A DNA stretch of 64,000 nucleotides from Paracidovorax konjaci (GTDB lineage Bacteria; Pseudomonadota; Gammaproteobacteria; Burkholderiales; Burkholderiaceae_C), in contig NZ_FOMQ01000010.1 in assembly GCF_900112675.1 (NCBI RefSeq), positions 124,001-188,000 on the forward strand, in the 5' to 3' direction. Shown here one piece after another: positions 25,638 to 37,763 of this stretch. The position numbers were made by a program, and so were the translations under genes. Positions within the stretch are counted from its first letter, which is position 1, and every line of letters starts with the position of its first letter. The notes under the pieces are model-generated. The model did not search any database, was not told the origin of the DNA, and saw nothing but the letters and a program-made list of their open reading frames with translations.

Positions 25638-27269
25638 TCAGTCGGCATCTCCTCCTGTTTTGGGAAGCTGTCCCAAACCTACGGGGGTTCCATTTTTGTC
25701 GCGGATTTGTATGGCGAATCCTCTTCTCCATCTGTAGAGATCTGGTTTATCCACGGTGCGTGACATGGCGGGAACCCCTCGAATTTCTGAAGTTGCATCG
25801 AATGACACGGCCTGAAACGCGGTGCTGCCGCTGCCAAAAACATAAAGACTACAGAATATAGTTCCGTTGTACTCTAAATATCGATTGATTTTGCCTTCAG
25901 TGTAGTGGCAGCTCGCATTTTTGCCTTTGGCCTCAGTGCCTTCCACCCTGTCCAGAGTTACTCCATAGTCCCAATCATCAAACGCTCCAAAGCTCCACTC
26001 CCCCAGAAGTGCCTCTGGATTCTTCTTTCCATAACCAAATTGAAATTTTTCGATCGCGAGCCACTCTTCACCCGGAAACTTTATCCAGCCTGACAAAGTC
26101 GAGTCGAAAGCCAATTCCACTTTGCCAGAATCAGCGGCTTCATGCCCAGTCAATGGCGGGCCGCCAAAATAACGCCCTCCCGCATAGCGTTTGAGTTGAG
26201 CGACGACGTTGGAGGTGCCGTATTCCATTTTTCCCACTGCAAGATGGAAGGTCGGGTCTCCATTGCTTTCGTAGTTGAATACTTGCATGACGAGCACATC
26301 ATTTTGCACATCGATGGCCATGCCACGCCCTGGTTTCCCATTCAGCTCCTGGCTTATCACCCATGTTCCGGGCTCGGGGGTATATACATTGATGCCATTC
26401 TCGTATAAGACCCCTCTATAGTCGGTGATTCTGTCGTCGCCAATATTCGCCATTCTGTAAGACGTGAAGTTCGACTTGTTGAAGTTTGAATATTTGCTTC
26501 CGCGCAGTTTGTTCCGTCTGCCTGGCGCATCCTGCCGGGTGATGAAACCCTCAAGACCATTCAATGATCTACGTATTTCAAAGACCGCCTTTTCAGGGGG
26601 CACGCTGTCGAAGGTGGCATCGCATCGTATCCATCCATCTGCTTCCATAGCGGAACAGGGGGCGGAGAATTGAAAAGTGGATTCATAAGCGTGACTGCCA
26701 ATCACTTGCAGAGATTCCTTGTTCCCATTGTTGGGGTCTCTGTATATCTCAATTTTCCGCATAGGCTTGAGAGGGTATCTTTCATCAAACTCTGCAACTA
26801 TCCAGCTTTCCCGAAAGTTCGGCTTGAGCAATGAGCCTTGCGGCGCCTCGTCGAACTTGAGGCGGGACATGGCGACCTCGGGTTCCCCTGGAAACCGTAT
26901 GAACCCCGATGTAGAGCTTTCGAAGCGGATGCGGACATCACCAAGAGATTGCTCCTCCCGGGCTGTTCGGTCGCCGCTGCCAAAGAATCGGCCACCCCTG
27001 TACTGCTTCAGTGGGGCCTGGAATTGCATTCCATCCAGCGGGCCGGAAGCCAAGTGAAAGGTAGGTTGTCCCGCGGCGGTGTAGTTGTAGACCTGCATCA
27101 CCAGTTGCTGGTTCTGTATGTCGATGGCCATTCCCCTCCCAGGTTTGCCATTCAACTCGGAATCCACGATCCAGGTACCGCTCTGGATGAAAACCGGTGT
27201 CGCAGACGCGCCCATTGCGCTGGCGTAAAGAAAAAGAATGCCGCAGAAAGCGTTTATAAGAAACTTCAT
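25638..27269 (-). CDS. Secreted protein with internally duplicated domain, function unknown
   Basis: 543 residues with a signal peptide (first 24 residues, cleavage after ASA). Two copies of a domain of about 110 residues occur at 31-139 and 301-412, both with the pattern GTW...ELNGKPGRGMAID.QN..LVMQV.NY...G.PTFHLA, then LK.Y.GGR.FG and FP.GE. The theme G-W, GRG, hydrophobic-IxxQ, YxYxxxGxP resembles repeats found in exported proteins of Xanthomonas and Burkholderiales, but I cannot name a function. The remaining parts carry cysteines (PCSAMEADGWIRC, NASCHY, GTIFCSLY) that could form disulphides. G+C content is clearly below that of neighbouring genes, suggesting acquisition. Convergent with rnfH. 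Confidence 0.8.
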   Translation of the reverse strand: MKFLINAFCGILFLYASAMGASATPVFIQSGTWIVDSELNGKPGRGMAIDIQNQQLVMQVYNYTAAGQPTFHLASGPLDGMQFQAPLKQYRGGRFFGSGDRTAREEQSLGDVRIRFESSTSGFIRFPGEPEVAMSRLKFDEAPQGSLLKPNFRESWIVAEFDERYPLKPMRKIEIYRDPNNGNKESLQVIGSHAYESTFQFSAPCSAMEADGWIRCDATFDSVPPEKAVFEIRRSLNGLEGFITRQDAPGRRNKLRGSKYSNFNKSNFTSYRMANIGDDRITDYRGVLYENGINVYTPEPGTWVISQELNGKPGRGMAIDVQNDVLVMQVFNYESNGDPTFHLAVGKMEYGTSNVVAQLKRYAGGRYFGGPPLTGHEAADSGKVELAFDSTLSGWIKFPGEEWLAIEKFQFGYGKKNPEALLGEWSFGAFDDWDYGVTLDRVEGTEAKGKNASCHYTEGKINRYLEYNGTIFCSLYVFGSGSTAFQAVSFDATSEIRGVPAMSRTVDKPDLYRWRRGFAIQIRDKNGTPVGLGQLPKTGGDAD

Positions 27270-27633
27270 GGTTGGTGCCTGGCGTGATTCGGCCGCGCAT
27301 GCTCGGCCGGGAACCGATCAATGTATCATTTTGTGACAAGAAAGAGGACCGATGTCCGGATCGCGAGCAAATAGCGATCGCAATCCGTCGTGGCTTGCCT
27401 TGCTGCTCGCCGTTGTTTCAACGCCCCTTCGCCCGCAGGACGCCGGGCTGTGGAAATCCAGCCTCACCGTTTCGGGGCGCGTCGTTTTGGCGCTCGTGTA
27501 CGACCGCCGTGGCTTGGTCATGAAGCGAGGTTGGTGGGACGCGAATCACCTTCACGCGTAGCCATGCGGCAGCGCGCGATGCTGGTGACAGTGCTGCCAA
27601 TGGCGCCAGACGGCTTCTGCCGCCTGTTTTCAA
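27270..27633. other. Intergenic region without a convincing gene
   Basis: About 360 bases between the duplicated-domain gene and the DUF4124 gene. The part next to 27270 is A+T-rich and should hold the promoter of the minus-strand gene; no clear -35/-10 pair was found. The remainder is mixed in composition, with short open frames on both strands that match no family I recognise and lack ribosome sites. It may be the edge of an acquired segment. Confidence 0.5.
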
Positions 27634-29726
<2,093 letters not shown>

Positions 29727-29744
29727 TCCTCCACCTGTTGCGGC

Positions 29745-29770
29745 AGATTCTGGCCTGATTGCCAGAATCT
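29745..29770 (+). terminator. Perfect hairpin just after guaB
   Basis: AGATTCTGGC and GCCAGAATCT form a perfect ten-base-pair stem around CTGATT, 19 bases after the guaB stop. It is not followed by a T tract, so it may protect the guaB mRNA end or belong to the operator of the downstream antitoxin gene rather than terminate by itself. Confidence 0.55.
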
Positions 29771-29784
29771 GGTCAGACTGATAA

Positions 29785-29822
29785 AGTCTGGTCTGAATTC
29801 AGATTCAGGCCAGACTTTTTTT
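29785..29822 (+). terminator. Intrinsic terminator between guaB and the TA pair
   Basis: A fourteen-pair stem, AGTCTGGTCTGAAT with ATTCAGGCCAGACT (one G-T pair), has the four-base loop TCAG and is followed by T residues to 29822. It ends 17 bases before the antitoxin ATG. Its left arm also pairs with CAGACT at 29774, giving an alternative hairpin that would exclude the terminator. Confidence 0.78.
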
Positions 29823-29839
29823 CTGCCTTGCGAAGCCCC

Positions 29840-30103
29840 ATGCAATCCGTCGGTATCTATGAGGCCAAGAGCCGTTTCTCCGCGCTGATCGAGCTCGTAG
29901 AGCAGGGCGAGGAAGTGCGCATCACCCGGCACGGCAAGGAGGTGGTGCGCATGCTGCCGGTGCGCCGCCGCCCAGTGATCACCGACGAGCAGATCGCGCG
30001 CGAGCTGAGCCAGATCGCCGCGCTGCACGCCACGATCCGCGCGGCGGTGCCCGAATCATCGGCCTCCGTCTTGCGCCGCGACGGCCGGAGCACCGCGCCA
30101 TGA
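29840..30103 (+). CDS. Phd/YefM-type antitoxin
   Basis: 87 residues. The N-terminal MQSVGIYEAKSRFSALIELVEQGEEVRITRHGKEVVRM is the Phd/YefM fold, which dimerises and binds the operator. The C-terminal half (DEQIARELSQIAALHATIRA) would be the helical toxin-neutralising part. Its stop overlaps the toxin start by ATGA. It should neutralise the PIN-domain toxin and repress its own promoter, probably using the dyads at 29745-29816. Confidence 0.9.
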   Translation: MQSVGIYEAKSRFSALIELVEQGEEVRITRHGKEVVRMLPVRRRPVITDEQIARELSQIAALHATIRAAVPESSASVLRRDGRSTAP

Positions 30104-30534
30104 CGGCCTTCGTCCTCGATGCCTCCGTGACGGCCGCCTGGCTGTTGCCCGATGCGGCCAGCGACGACACGCGGCGCCTCTACACGCGCATCCGCCGCGA
30201 CGAGGTCGAGCCTCAGGCGCCCAACCTCTGGCAATGGGAATGCGGCAACCTCATCGCGAGCGGTGTGCACAGCGGCCGTGTTCCCGCGGCCTCCGTCGAA
30301 GGCCTGTGGAGCGTTCTCGAAGCCATCCGCCACCGCGTCGAATTGCACGATCTCGCCCCCGCCCAGCACAAGGCCGTGCTCGGCGTCGCACTCGATACCG
30401 GCCTGCCGGTCTACGACGCGGCCTACCTGTGGCTCGCGCGGTCGCTGCGCCTGCCGCTGGCCACTTTCGACACGGCCCAGGCCGAAGCGGCCAGGCGGTC
30501 CGGTGTCGCGCTGCTCGACCTGTCCACGTTCTGA
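30100..30534 (+). CDS. VapC-type PIN-domain toxin
   Basis: 144 residues with all four PIN acidic residues in place: D7 (FVLDAS), E47 (WQWECGN), D106 ([12 protein letters not shown]) and D124 (LATFD). PIN toxins are magnesium-dependent ribonucleases, often cutting tRNA or rRNA loops; the target here is unknown. It is translationally coupled to the antitoxin and ends 40 bases before guaA. Length and motif completeness argue for a functional toxin. Confidence 0.92.
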   Translation: MTAFVLDASVTAAWLLPDAASDDTRRLYTRIRRDEVEPQAPNLWQWECGNLIASGVHSGRVPAASVEGLWSVLEAIRHRVELHDLAPAQHKAVLGVALDTGLPVYDAAYLWLARSLRLPLATFDTAQAEAARRSGVALLDLSTF

Positions 30535-30574
30535 TCCGTCACGTTTTCCGCCCTTCTTTTTGACCTCCCACACC

Positions 30575-32194
30575 ATGCAACACCAGAAGATCCTCATCCT
30601 CGACTTCGGCTCCCAGGTCACCCAGCTCATCGCGCGCCGCGTGCGCGAGGCCCACGTGTACTGCGAGGTGCACCCCTGCGACGTGAGCGATGCGTGGGTG
30701 CGCGAATACGCCGCCGATGGCGCGCTCAAGGGCGTGATCCTGTCCGGCAGCCACGCCAGCGTGTACGAGGAAACCACCGACCGCGCTCCGCAGGCCGTGT
30801 TCGAACTGGGGGTGCCGGTGCTGGGCATCTGCTACGGCATGCAGACCATGGCGCAGCAGCTCGGCGGCAAGGTCGAGGGCGGCCACAAGCGCGAGTTCGG
30901 CTATGCCGAAGTGCGCGCGCATGGCCACACGGCCCTGCTCACCGACATCGCCGACTTCACCACGGCCGAAGGCCACGGCATGCTCAAGGTCTGGATGAGC
31001 CACGGCGACAAGGTGGCCGAGATGCCGCCGGGCTTCAAGCTCATGGCGTCCACGCCGAGCTGCCCCATCGCCGGCATGGCCGACGAGGCGCGCCGCTTCT
31101 ACGCCGTGCAGTTCCATCCCGAGGTCACGCACACCGTGCAGGGCCGCGCGCTGCTCGACCGCTTCGTGCTGAACATCTGCGGCGTGCAGCCCGACTGGGT
31201 CATGAAGGACCACATCGCCGAAGCCGTGGCATCCATCCGCGCCCAGGTGGGCGACGAGGAGGTGATCCTCGGCCTGTCCGGCGGCGTGGACTCCAGCGTG
31301 GCCGCGGCGCTGATCCACCGCGCCATCGGCGACCAGCTCACCTGCGTGTTCGTGGACCACGGCCTCCTGCGCCTGAACGAAGGCGACATGGTCATGGACA
31401 TGTTCGCGGGCAAGCTGCATGCCAAGGTCGTGCGCGTGGACGCGAGCGAACTCTTCCTGCGCGAATTGGCGGGCGTGAGCGATCCCGAGCAGAAGCGCAA
31501 GATCATCGGCCGCCTGTTCGTGGACGTCTTCAAGGCCGAGGCCGGCAAGCTGACCGCCTCCGGTGCCTCCAAGAAGGGCGCGACCTTCCTGGCCCAGGGC
31601 ACCATCTACCCCGACGTGATCGAGTCCGGCGGTGCAAAGAGCAAAAAGGCCGTCACGATCAAGAGCCACCACAACGTGGGTGGCCTGCCGGAGCAACTGG
31701 GCCTGAAGCTGCTGGAGCCCCTGCGTGACCTGTTCAAGGACGAGGTGCGTGAACTCGGCGTGGCCCTGGGCCTGCCGCACGACATGGTCTACCGCCACCC
31801 GTTCCCCGGCCCCGGCCTGGGTGTGCGCATCCTGGGTGAAGTGAAGCAGGAATACGCCGACCTGCTGCGCCGCGCCGACGCGATCTTCATCGAGGAGTTG
31901 CGCAACTTCCGCGACGAAGCCACGGGCAAGACCTGGTACGACCTCACCAGCCAGGCCTTCACCGTGTTCCTGCCCGTCAAGAGCGTGGGCGTGATGGGCG
32001 ACGGCCGCACCTACGACTATGTGGTGGCCCTGCGCGCCGTGCAGACCAGCGACTTCATGACGGCCGACTGGGCCGAACTGCCGTATGCGCTGCTCAAGAA
32101 GGTGTCCGGGCGGATCATCAACGAAGTGCGCGGCATCAACCGGGTGACGTACGACGTATCGAGCAAGCCGCCGGCGACGATCGAGTGGGAGTGA
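30575..32194 (+). CDS. guaA: GMP synthase (glutamine-hydrolysing)
   Basis: 539 residues. N-terminal class I amidotransferase with nucleophile C86 ([10 protein letters not shown]) and the FHPEVTHT histidine/glutamate pair; ATP pyrophosphatase domain with PP-loop [10 protein letters not shown]; and the C-terminal dimerisation domain ending KPPATIEWE. It aminates XMP to GMP. The start follows the VapC gene by 40 bases, with no terminator seen between, so guaA may be partly co-transcribed with the TA pair. Confidence 0.98.
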   Translation: MQHQKILILDFGSQVTQLIARRVREAHVYCEVHPCDVSDAWVREYAADGALKGVILSGSHASVYEETTDRAPQAVFELGVPVLGICYGMQTMAQQLGGKVEGGHKREFGYAEVRAHGHTALLTDIADFTTAEGHGMLKVWMSHGDKVAEMPPGFKLMASTPSCPIAGMADEARRFYAVQFHPEVTHTVQGRALLDRFVLNICGVQPDWVMKDHIAEAVASIRAQVGDEEVILGLSGGVDSSVAAALIHRAIGDQLTCVFVDHGLLRLNEGDMVMDMFAGKLHAKVVRVDASELFLRELAGVSDPEQKRKIIGRLFVDVFKAEAGKLTASGASKKGATFLAQGTIYPDVIESGGAKSKKAVTIKSHHNVGGLPEQLGLKLLEPLRDLFKDEVRELGVALGLPHDMVYRHPFPGPGLGVRILGEVKQEYADLLRRADAIFIEELRNFRDEATGKTWYDLTSQAFTVFLPVKSVGVMGDGRTYDYVVALRAVQTSDFMTADWAELPYALLKKVSGRIINEVRGINRVTYDVSSKPPATIEWE

Positions 32195-32290
32195 TCGCCG
32201 CCGCCCTGTCGTTTTAGCCGTCGCATGGCCCTGGCATGGGCCGATTCCGCCATTCGGACCCGCGGCCCCTGCAGCGGGCTCGGATTGCTT

Positions 32291-32319
32291 TTGTTAATGC
32301 AACACAATTGCGTTAATAT
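32291..32319 (+). promoter_or_regulatory. Promoter with overlapping operator palindrome before the TonB receptor
   Basis: TTGTTA (32291-32296) and TAATAT (32314-32319) are spaced by 17 bases, an A+T-rich island in G+C-rich DNA. Between and across them lies an inverted repeat, TTAATGCAA-N5-TTGCGTTAA (32294-32316, one mismatch), a likely repressor site. It does not match a Fur box well, so the regulator is unknown. Confidence 0.65.
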
Positions 32320-32394
32320 GGCTGCCCCGTCCGCCGCTGGTGTCGCAGCGGCGGCATCCATTGACGGCCGCAAGACCGCGCCGACCTTTCCTCC

Positions 32395-34607
32395 ATGCCT
32401 TCTCCATTGCTCTCCAGTCCCCGTGCGTGGGCCCTCCTGCTGGGTTCCGTGCCCATGGCGGCGCTCGCGCAGTCTTCCGTGCCTGATGCTTCGCCGGCCG
32501 TGCTGCCGCCGGTGGAGGTGAAAGAGCGCTCCGAAGTGCCGCGCCTTTCGCAGCCTGCCGGGGCTTCATCGCGCCTGGGGCTGTCCGTGCGCGAAACGCC
32601 TGCCTCCATCGATGTCGTGCCGCGCGACATGCTCGCCGAGCGCGGCCTGCGCACCGTGTCCGAAGCCGCGCAGGCGGCCGTGGGCGTGCTGGCCGGCGAT
32701 TTTCCGGCGGAGCCTGCGGCGTTCTCGATGCGCGGCTTTGCCAACAGCCAGATCAACACGCTCTACAACGGCATCAAGATCGGCCCGCCGAACATGACTT
32801 CGCGCGTGATGGGCACGGCGAACCTGGACCGGGTCGAATTCCTCAAGGGCCCCGCGTCGCTGATGTCGGGCGAGGGCGCCGCCGGTGGCGCGGTGAACTT
32901 CGTCACGCGCGCGCCGCACCGCGGGCCGGTCGAGACCGAGGTGACCACCGCCGTGGGCTCCTTCGGCGAGCGCCGCCTGTCCGTGGGCGCCGGCGGCACC
33001 ACGGCCTGGAAGGATGTCGATTTCCGCATCGACGCGAGCGGCTCGGACACCGACGGCTATGTGCACGACACCGCGCAGCGCCTGTGGCACCTCTCGGGCG
33101 GCCTCGACTGGTATCTGCAGCCGGGGCTCAAGCTGTTCGCGGCGGCGGAGGTCAAGCGCGACCGCGGGCACCCGTATTGGGGCACGCCGCTGGTGTCGGC
33201 CGGGGCTGCGGGCATCGAGCCGCAGGCGGGCGTGGTGTCGGGCACGTACACCTCGGGCTTCAACGGCAGCGTGCTCGGGCCGGTGGCGATCGACCGGCGC
33301 ACGCTGCGCACCAACTACAACGTGCTGGACAACCGCAACGAGGCGCGCGAGACGTGGCTGCGCGCGGGCCTGGATTGGCGCCTCGATGCGTCCTGGACGC
33401 TGCGCAGCCAGTTCTACCGCTACACGGCCACGCGATCGTGGCTGAACAACGAGGTGCTGGCTTTCAACGCCGGCACGGGGCGCGTGGACCGCGAGCGCTT
33501 CTTCGTCGCCCAGGACCAGTCCACGACCGGCAACAAGACCGAGTTGCAGTGGGACGGCCAGCTGGCCGGGCGCGAGAACCGCTTCGTCGCCGCGCTGGAA
33601 CTGAGCGAGACCGATCTCTCCCGCCCTGGCGCCGCCAACTTCCCCGGAGACAGCGTGTCGCTGGTCGCTCCGGACCGCGGCCTCTATGGCCTGCTGGTGC
33701 AGCAGCGGCAGACGACGCAGCTGCGCAATGCCGCGCTTGCGCTGGAAGACCGGGTGCGCATCACGCCTGCCGTGGCGCTGATCGGCGGTCTGCGCCATGA
33801 GTCGATCGAACTCGACCGCACCTCCACGAATGCGGCTGGCGCGGCGCGCACGGGATTCCCGTACGGCAAGACCTGGCACCCCACCACGGGCCGGCTGGGC
33901 CTCACCTGGGAGCCCGCCGCGGGCACCATGCTGTATGCCCAGGCGGCCACGGGCGCCGATGTGGCTGCCAACAACATCTTCCTGCTGGGCCCCACGCAAC
34001 CCCTGGAGCTGACCCGGGCACGCAATGCCGAGGTCGGCGTGAAGCAGGCCTTCTGGCAGGACCGCGGCGAATGGACGCTGGCGCTGTACGACGCCACGCG
34101 CCGCAATGTCTATGCGGCGCAGGGCGGGCAGTCGCTCGCGCAGGCCGGCGCGCTGCAGTCGCGCGGCGCCGAGATGTCGCTCACGCTGCGCCCCACGGCG
34201 GCCTGGAGCCTCTGGACGCAACTGGCGGTGAACCGCGCGCGCTACGAGGATTTCACGCTCGCGAACGGCACGTCGTTCTCCGGCCACACGCCTCCCAACA
34301 CGCCACGCGTGCTGGCCAGCGTGGGCGCCGGATACCGCTTCACGGCGGGCCTGCCCATGCAGGTTTCGGCGTCGCTGCGGCATGTGGGCGAGCGGTTCCA
34401 CGGCGATGCCAACACGGTGCGGCTTGCCGCCTACCGCGTGCTCGATGCGTCGTGGAGCGTGGACGTCGCGCCCGGTACGCAACTCACGCTGCGCGGGCGC
34501 AACCTGACCAACAAGGTCTATGCGGCATGGGCCGATCCGTTCTACCCCGACCAGATCCTGCTCGGGGCCCCGCGCAGTTTCGAGCTGGCGCTGCGCTGGA
34601 CGCTCTG

Positions 34608-34608
<1 letters not shown>
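32395..34608 (+). CDS. TonB-dependent siderophore-type outer-membrane receptor
   Basis: 737 residues with a signal peptide (cleavage after ALA near residue 25), a plug domain (about 45-165; SVRETPASIDVVPRDMLAERG, RGFANSQINTLYNGI, LDRVEFLKGPASLMSGEGAAGG) and a 22-stranded barrel ending in a C-terminal aromatic-containing strand (FELALRWTL). The plug motifs are those of siderophore receptors of the FecA/FhuA group. It would import a metal chelate across the outer membrane using TonB energy. Its stop overlaps the start of the ABC ATPase gene, so receptor and importer form one operon; the ligand is not deducible. Confidence 0.93.
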
Positions 34609-35377
<769 letters not shown>

Positions 35378-35381
<4 letters not shown>

Positions 35382-36349
35382 GGCGCGCGGTGCGGCGGGG
35401 CCTGGGCGCTGCCCTGCTGGCGGCCTTGGCAGTGGCGGCGGCGTCGGCCGCCGCGCCTGGCTTTCCCGTGTCGGTGCCCAACTGCGGCGAGACGCTGCGG
35501 GTGGACAAGCCGCCGCAGCGCCTTGTCGTGCACGACCTGAACATGACCGAGATGGCGCTGGCGCTCGGGCTGCGGCCTGCGCTGGTGGGGGTGACGGGCA
35601 TCACCGGCTGGTACAAGCAGACGGGTGCCGAGCTGCTGGAGACGCTGGCTGGCGTGCCCGAACTGGCACCCAAATACCCCACCCTCGAAACCCTGGTGGC
35701 AGCGCGGCCCGACCTGTTCTTCGCGGGCTGGTACTACGGCATGCAGCCGGGCGGCGAAGTGACCCCGGCCACGCTGGCGCGCCACGGCATCCAGACCCTG
35801 GTGCTCAGCGAGAGCTGCGCCCAGAACCAGGCCGACAAGCCGCGTGCCACCATGGACCTGCTGTACGGCGACATGCGCCGCCTGGGTGCGGTCTTCGGCC
35901 GCGGCACGGAAGCCGAGCGGCTCGTGGCCGCCTGGCAGGCGCGGGTGCGCGCGGCGGCGCAGCCCGCGCTGCCCGGGCGGCCCGGTGTGTTCGTCTATGA
36001 CTCCGGCGAGGACAAGCCCTTCACGGCGGGCCGGTCCGCCATGCCCACCGCGCTCATCGACGCGGCCGGTGGCCGCAACGTGCTGGACGATCTGCCCATG
36101 AGCTGGGGCACGGCCGCCTGGGAGACCGTCGCCCGGCGCAATCCGCAGTTCGTGGTGCTGCTCGATTACCAGAACGGCCAGGGGCCCGACCACCTGGAGC
36201 GCGTGCTGCGCGCGCACCCCGCGATGCGCCTGACCGACGCCGTGCGCGGGGGGCGTTTCATCGTGCTGCGCTATGCCGAACTCACGCCCGGCCCCGCAAA
36301 CATCGCCGCGATCGAGAAGATCGCCCGCGCGCTGCGGAGCGCCCGGTGA
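35378..36349 (+). CDS. ABC transporter periplasmic substrate-binding protein
   Basis: 323 residues with a signal peptide (about 25 residues) and a class III binding fold of the FecB/BtuF type: FPVSVPNCGETLRVDKPPQRLVV, then AARPDLFFAGWYYG and VARRNPQFVVLLDYQN. The opening VPNCG is shared by many receptor-linked binding proteins for iron chelates. It starts inside the ATPase stop (ATGA). It receives the ligand from the TonB receptor and passes it to the permease. Confidence 0.9.
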
Positions 36350-37431
36350 GCCTGCCGGCCGCTCAGCCCCCCACGCCGCACCCCGCGCACGGAGGTCGCC
36401 GGTGGAGCGGGTGGGGGCGGCTGCGCAGGGCCTTGCCCTGGGCGCTGGCCGGGTTGCTGGCGGCGCTGGTGGCGCTCTCGTTGCTGGCCGGCAGCACCGA
36501 CATCGGTTGGCGGGACGTGATCGCTGCGCTGGCGGGCCCGGGAGGCGGCGCGCCGGCCGATGGCGCGCCCGCCATGGCCGCCGCCATCGTGCGCGACCTG
36601 CGGCTGCCCCGCGTGCTGTTGGCATTGGCGGTGGGCGCCACGCTCGCCATGGTGGGCAGCCTGCTGCAGACCACCACGCGCAACGACCTGGCGGATCCGT
36701 TCCTCTTCGGCCTGTCCTCGGGTGCCTCGGCCGGCGCGGTGGCGGTGATCACGCTCGCCGGGACCGCGCTGGGCACCTGGACGCTGCCGCTGGCCACCTT
36801 TGCCGGCGCGCTGGTGGCGGCCGCCGCCGTGCTGCTGATCGTGCGCGGCGGCGAGGGGCAGGGCGCCGCCCGGATCGTGCTGGCGGGCGTATCGGTGTCG
36901 TTCCTGTTCGGCGCGTTCACGCATGCGCTCATCTTCGCGGGCGACCAGCGCGCCGCGCATTCGGTGGTCTTCTGGTCGCTCGGGGGGCTGGGCCTGGCGC
37001 GCTGGGACAACCTGTGGCTCGCCCTGGCGGGCCTGCTGGTGCCGGCACTGTTCGTGGCGCGCCGCCACCGCGCGCTCGATGCGCTGCTGGCCGGTGACGA
37101 CACGGCCCACAGCCTGGGCGTGGACCCGCGGCGGCTGCGCACGCAGACCTTCGTGGTGGCGGCCTTCGCCACCGCGTGCTGCGTGGCGCTCACCGGCCTG
37201 ATCGGATTCGTCGGCTTGATGGTGCCGCACCTCGCGCGGCGCTGGACCGGGCCTCTGCATGGCGCTTCGACCGCCGCGGCGGCGGTGATCGGCGCGGTGC
37301 TCCTGCTGGGCAGCGACCTGGCCGCGCGCACACTGCTGGGCGCGCAGGAATTGCCCGTGGGCATCGTGACGTCGGGGCTGGGGGCGTGCTTCGTGATCGC
37401 CTTGCTGCGCCGCGGCGACAGCGGCGCCTGA
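36346..37431 (+). CDS. ABC transporter permease, FecCD family
   Basis: 361 residues starting with GTG overlapping the previous stop (GTGA). About nine to ten membrane helices are visible, with the family motifs LRLPRVLLALAVGATLAMVGSLLQ, DLADPFLFGLSSGASAGAV and GLIGFVGLMVPHLARRW. FecCD permeases form homodimers, so one gene suffices for a complete importer. Last gene of the receptor-ABC operon. Confidence 0.95.
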   Translation: MSLPAAQPPTPHPAHGGRRWSGWGRLRRALPWALAGLLAALVALSLLAGSTDIGWRDVIAALAGPGGGAPADGAPAMAAAIVRDLRLPRVLLALAVGATLAMVGSLLQTTTRNDLADPFLFGLSSGASAGAVAVITLAGTALGTWTLPLATFAGALVAAAAVLLIVRGGEGQGAARIVLAGVSVSFLFGAFTHALIFAGDQRAAHSVVFWSLGGLGLARWDNLWLALAGLLVPALFVARRHRALDALLAGDDTAHSLGVDPRRLRTQTFVVAAFATACCVALTGLIGFVGLMVPHLARRWTGPLHGASTAAAAVIGAVLLLGSDLAARTLLGAQELPVGIVTSGLGACFVIALLRRGDSGA

Positions 37432-37763
37432 CCCCCCGGGCGGACCGCACGCAGGGCGGGCCGGAGGGAAGAGGGCGTCAGTGCATCGCAAAAAAAGCCT
37501 GGCTACGCGGGAAAACCGTTGGCTGGCAAAAACGACCCCGGGACCTGCAGCAGGTCCTGAGTCGCCCCACGATGAAACTGAAACCTCTCTGGAGCCAACG
37601 CTGCCTCGTCGGGAGGCGTCGGTGACCAGCGATTGACGCCAGTGTAGCATTAAATGAGAATAGTTATCAATCAATTGGATTGTAAATTTGCATCGGCGCT
37701 GCACTTTGCCGGCAGGCAAGGCCTGACGCAGGGCACCGCCGCAGCCACCTGGAGGGACATCGC
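37432..37763. other. Intergenic region with hairpin and Fur box
   Basis: About 330 bases with no gene. It holds a hairpin GGACCTGC-A-GCAGGTCC (37541-37557, no T tract) and, nearer the next gene, an A+T-rich stretch with a Fur box (37655-37669) that must contain the promoter of the DUF2325 gene. I found no cobalamin riboswitch. Confidence 0.6.
37655..37669 (+). promoter_or_regulatory. Fur box before the DUF2325 gene
   Basis: TGAGAATAGTTATCA matches the 7-1-7 Fur consensus TGATAAT-N-ATTATCA at 12 of 14 informative positions, in a local A+T-rich patch about 95 bases before the gene start. Iron-dependent repression of the DUF2325 gene is therefore likely. Confidence 0.75.

Noticed and set aside
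32195-32394. Cobalamin or other riboswitch before the TonB receptor
   Set aside because: No conserved cobalamin-box core is present; the region is explained by a promoter with an overlapping dyad.
37541-37557. Hairpin after the permease gene as an intrinsic terminator
   Set aside because: The stem is perfect but no T tract follows on either strand, so termination is not supported by sequence alone.
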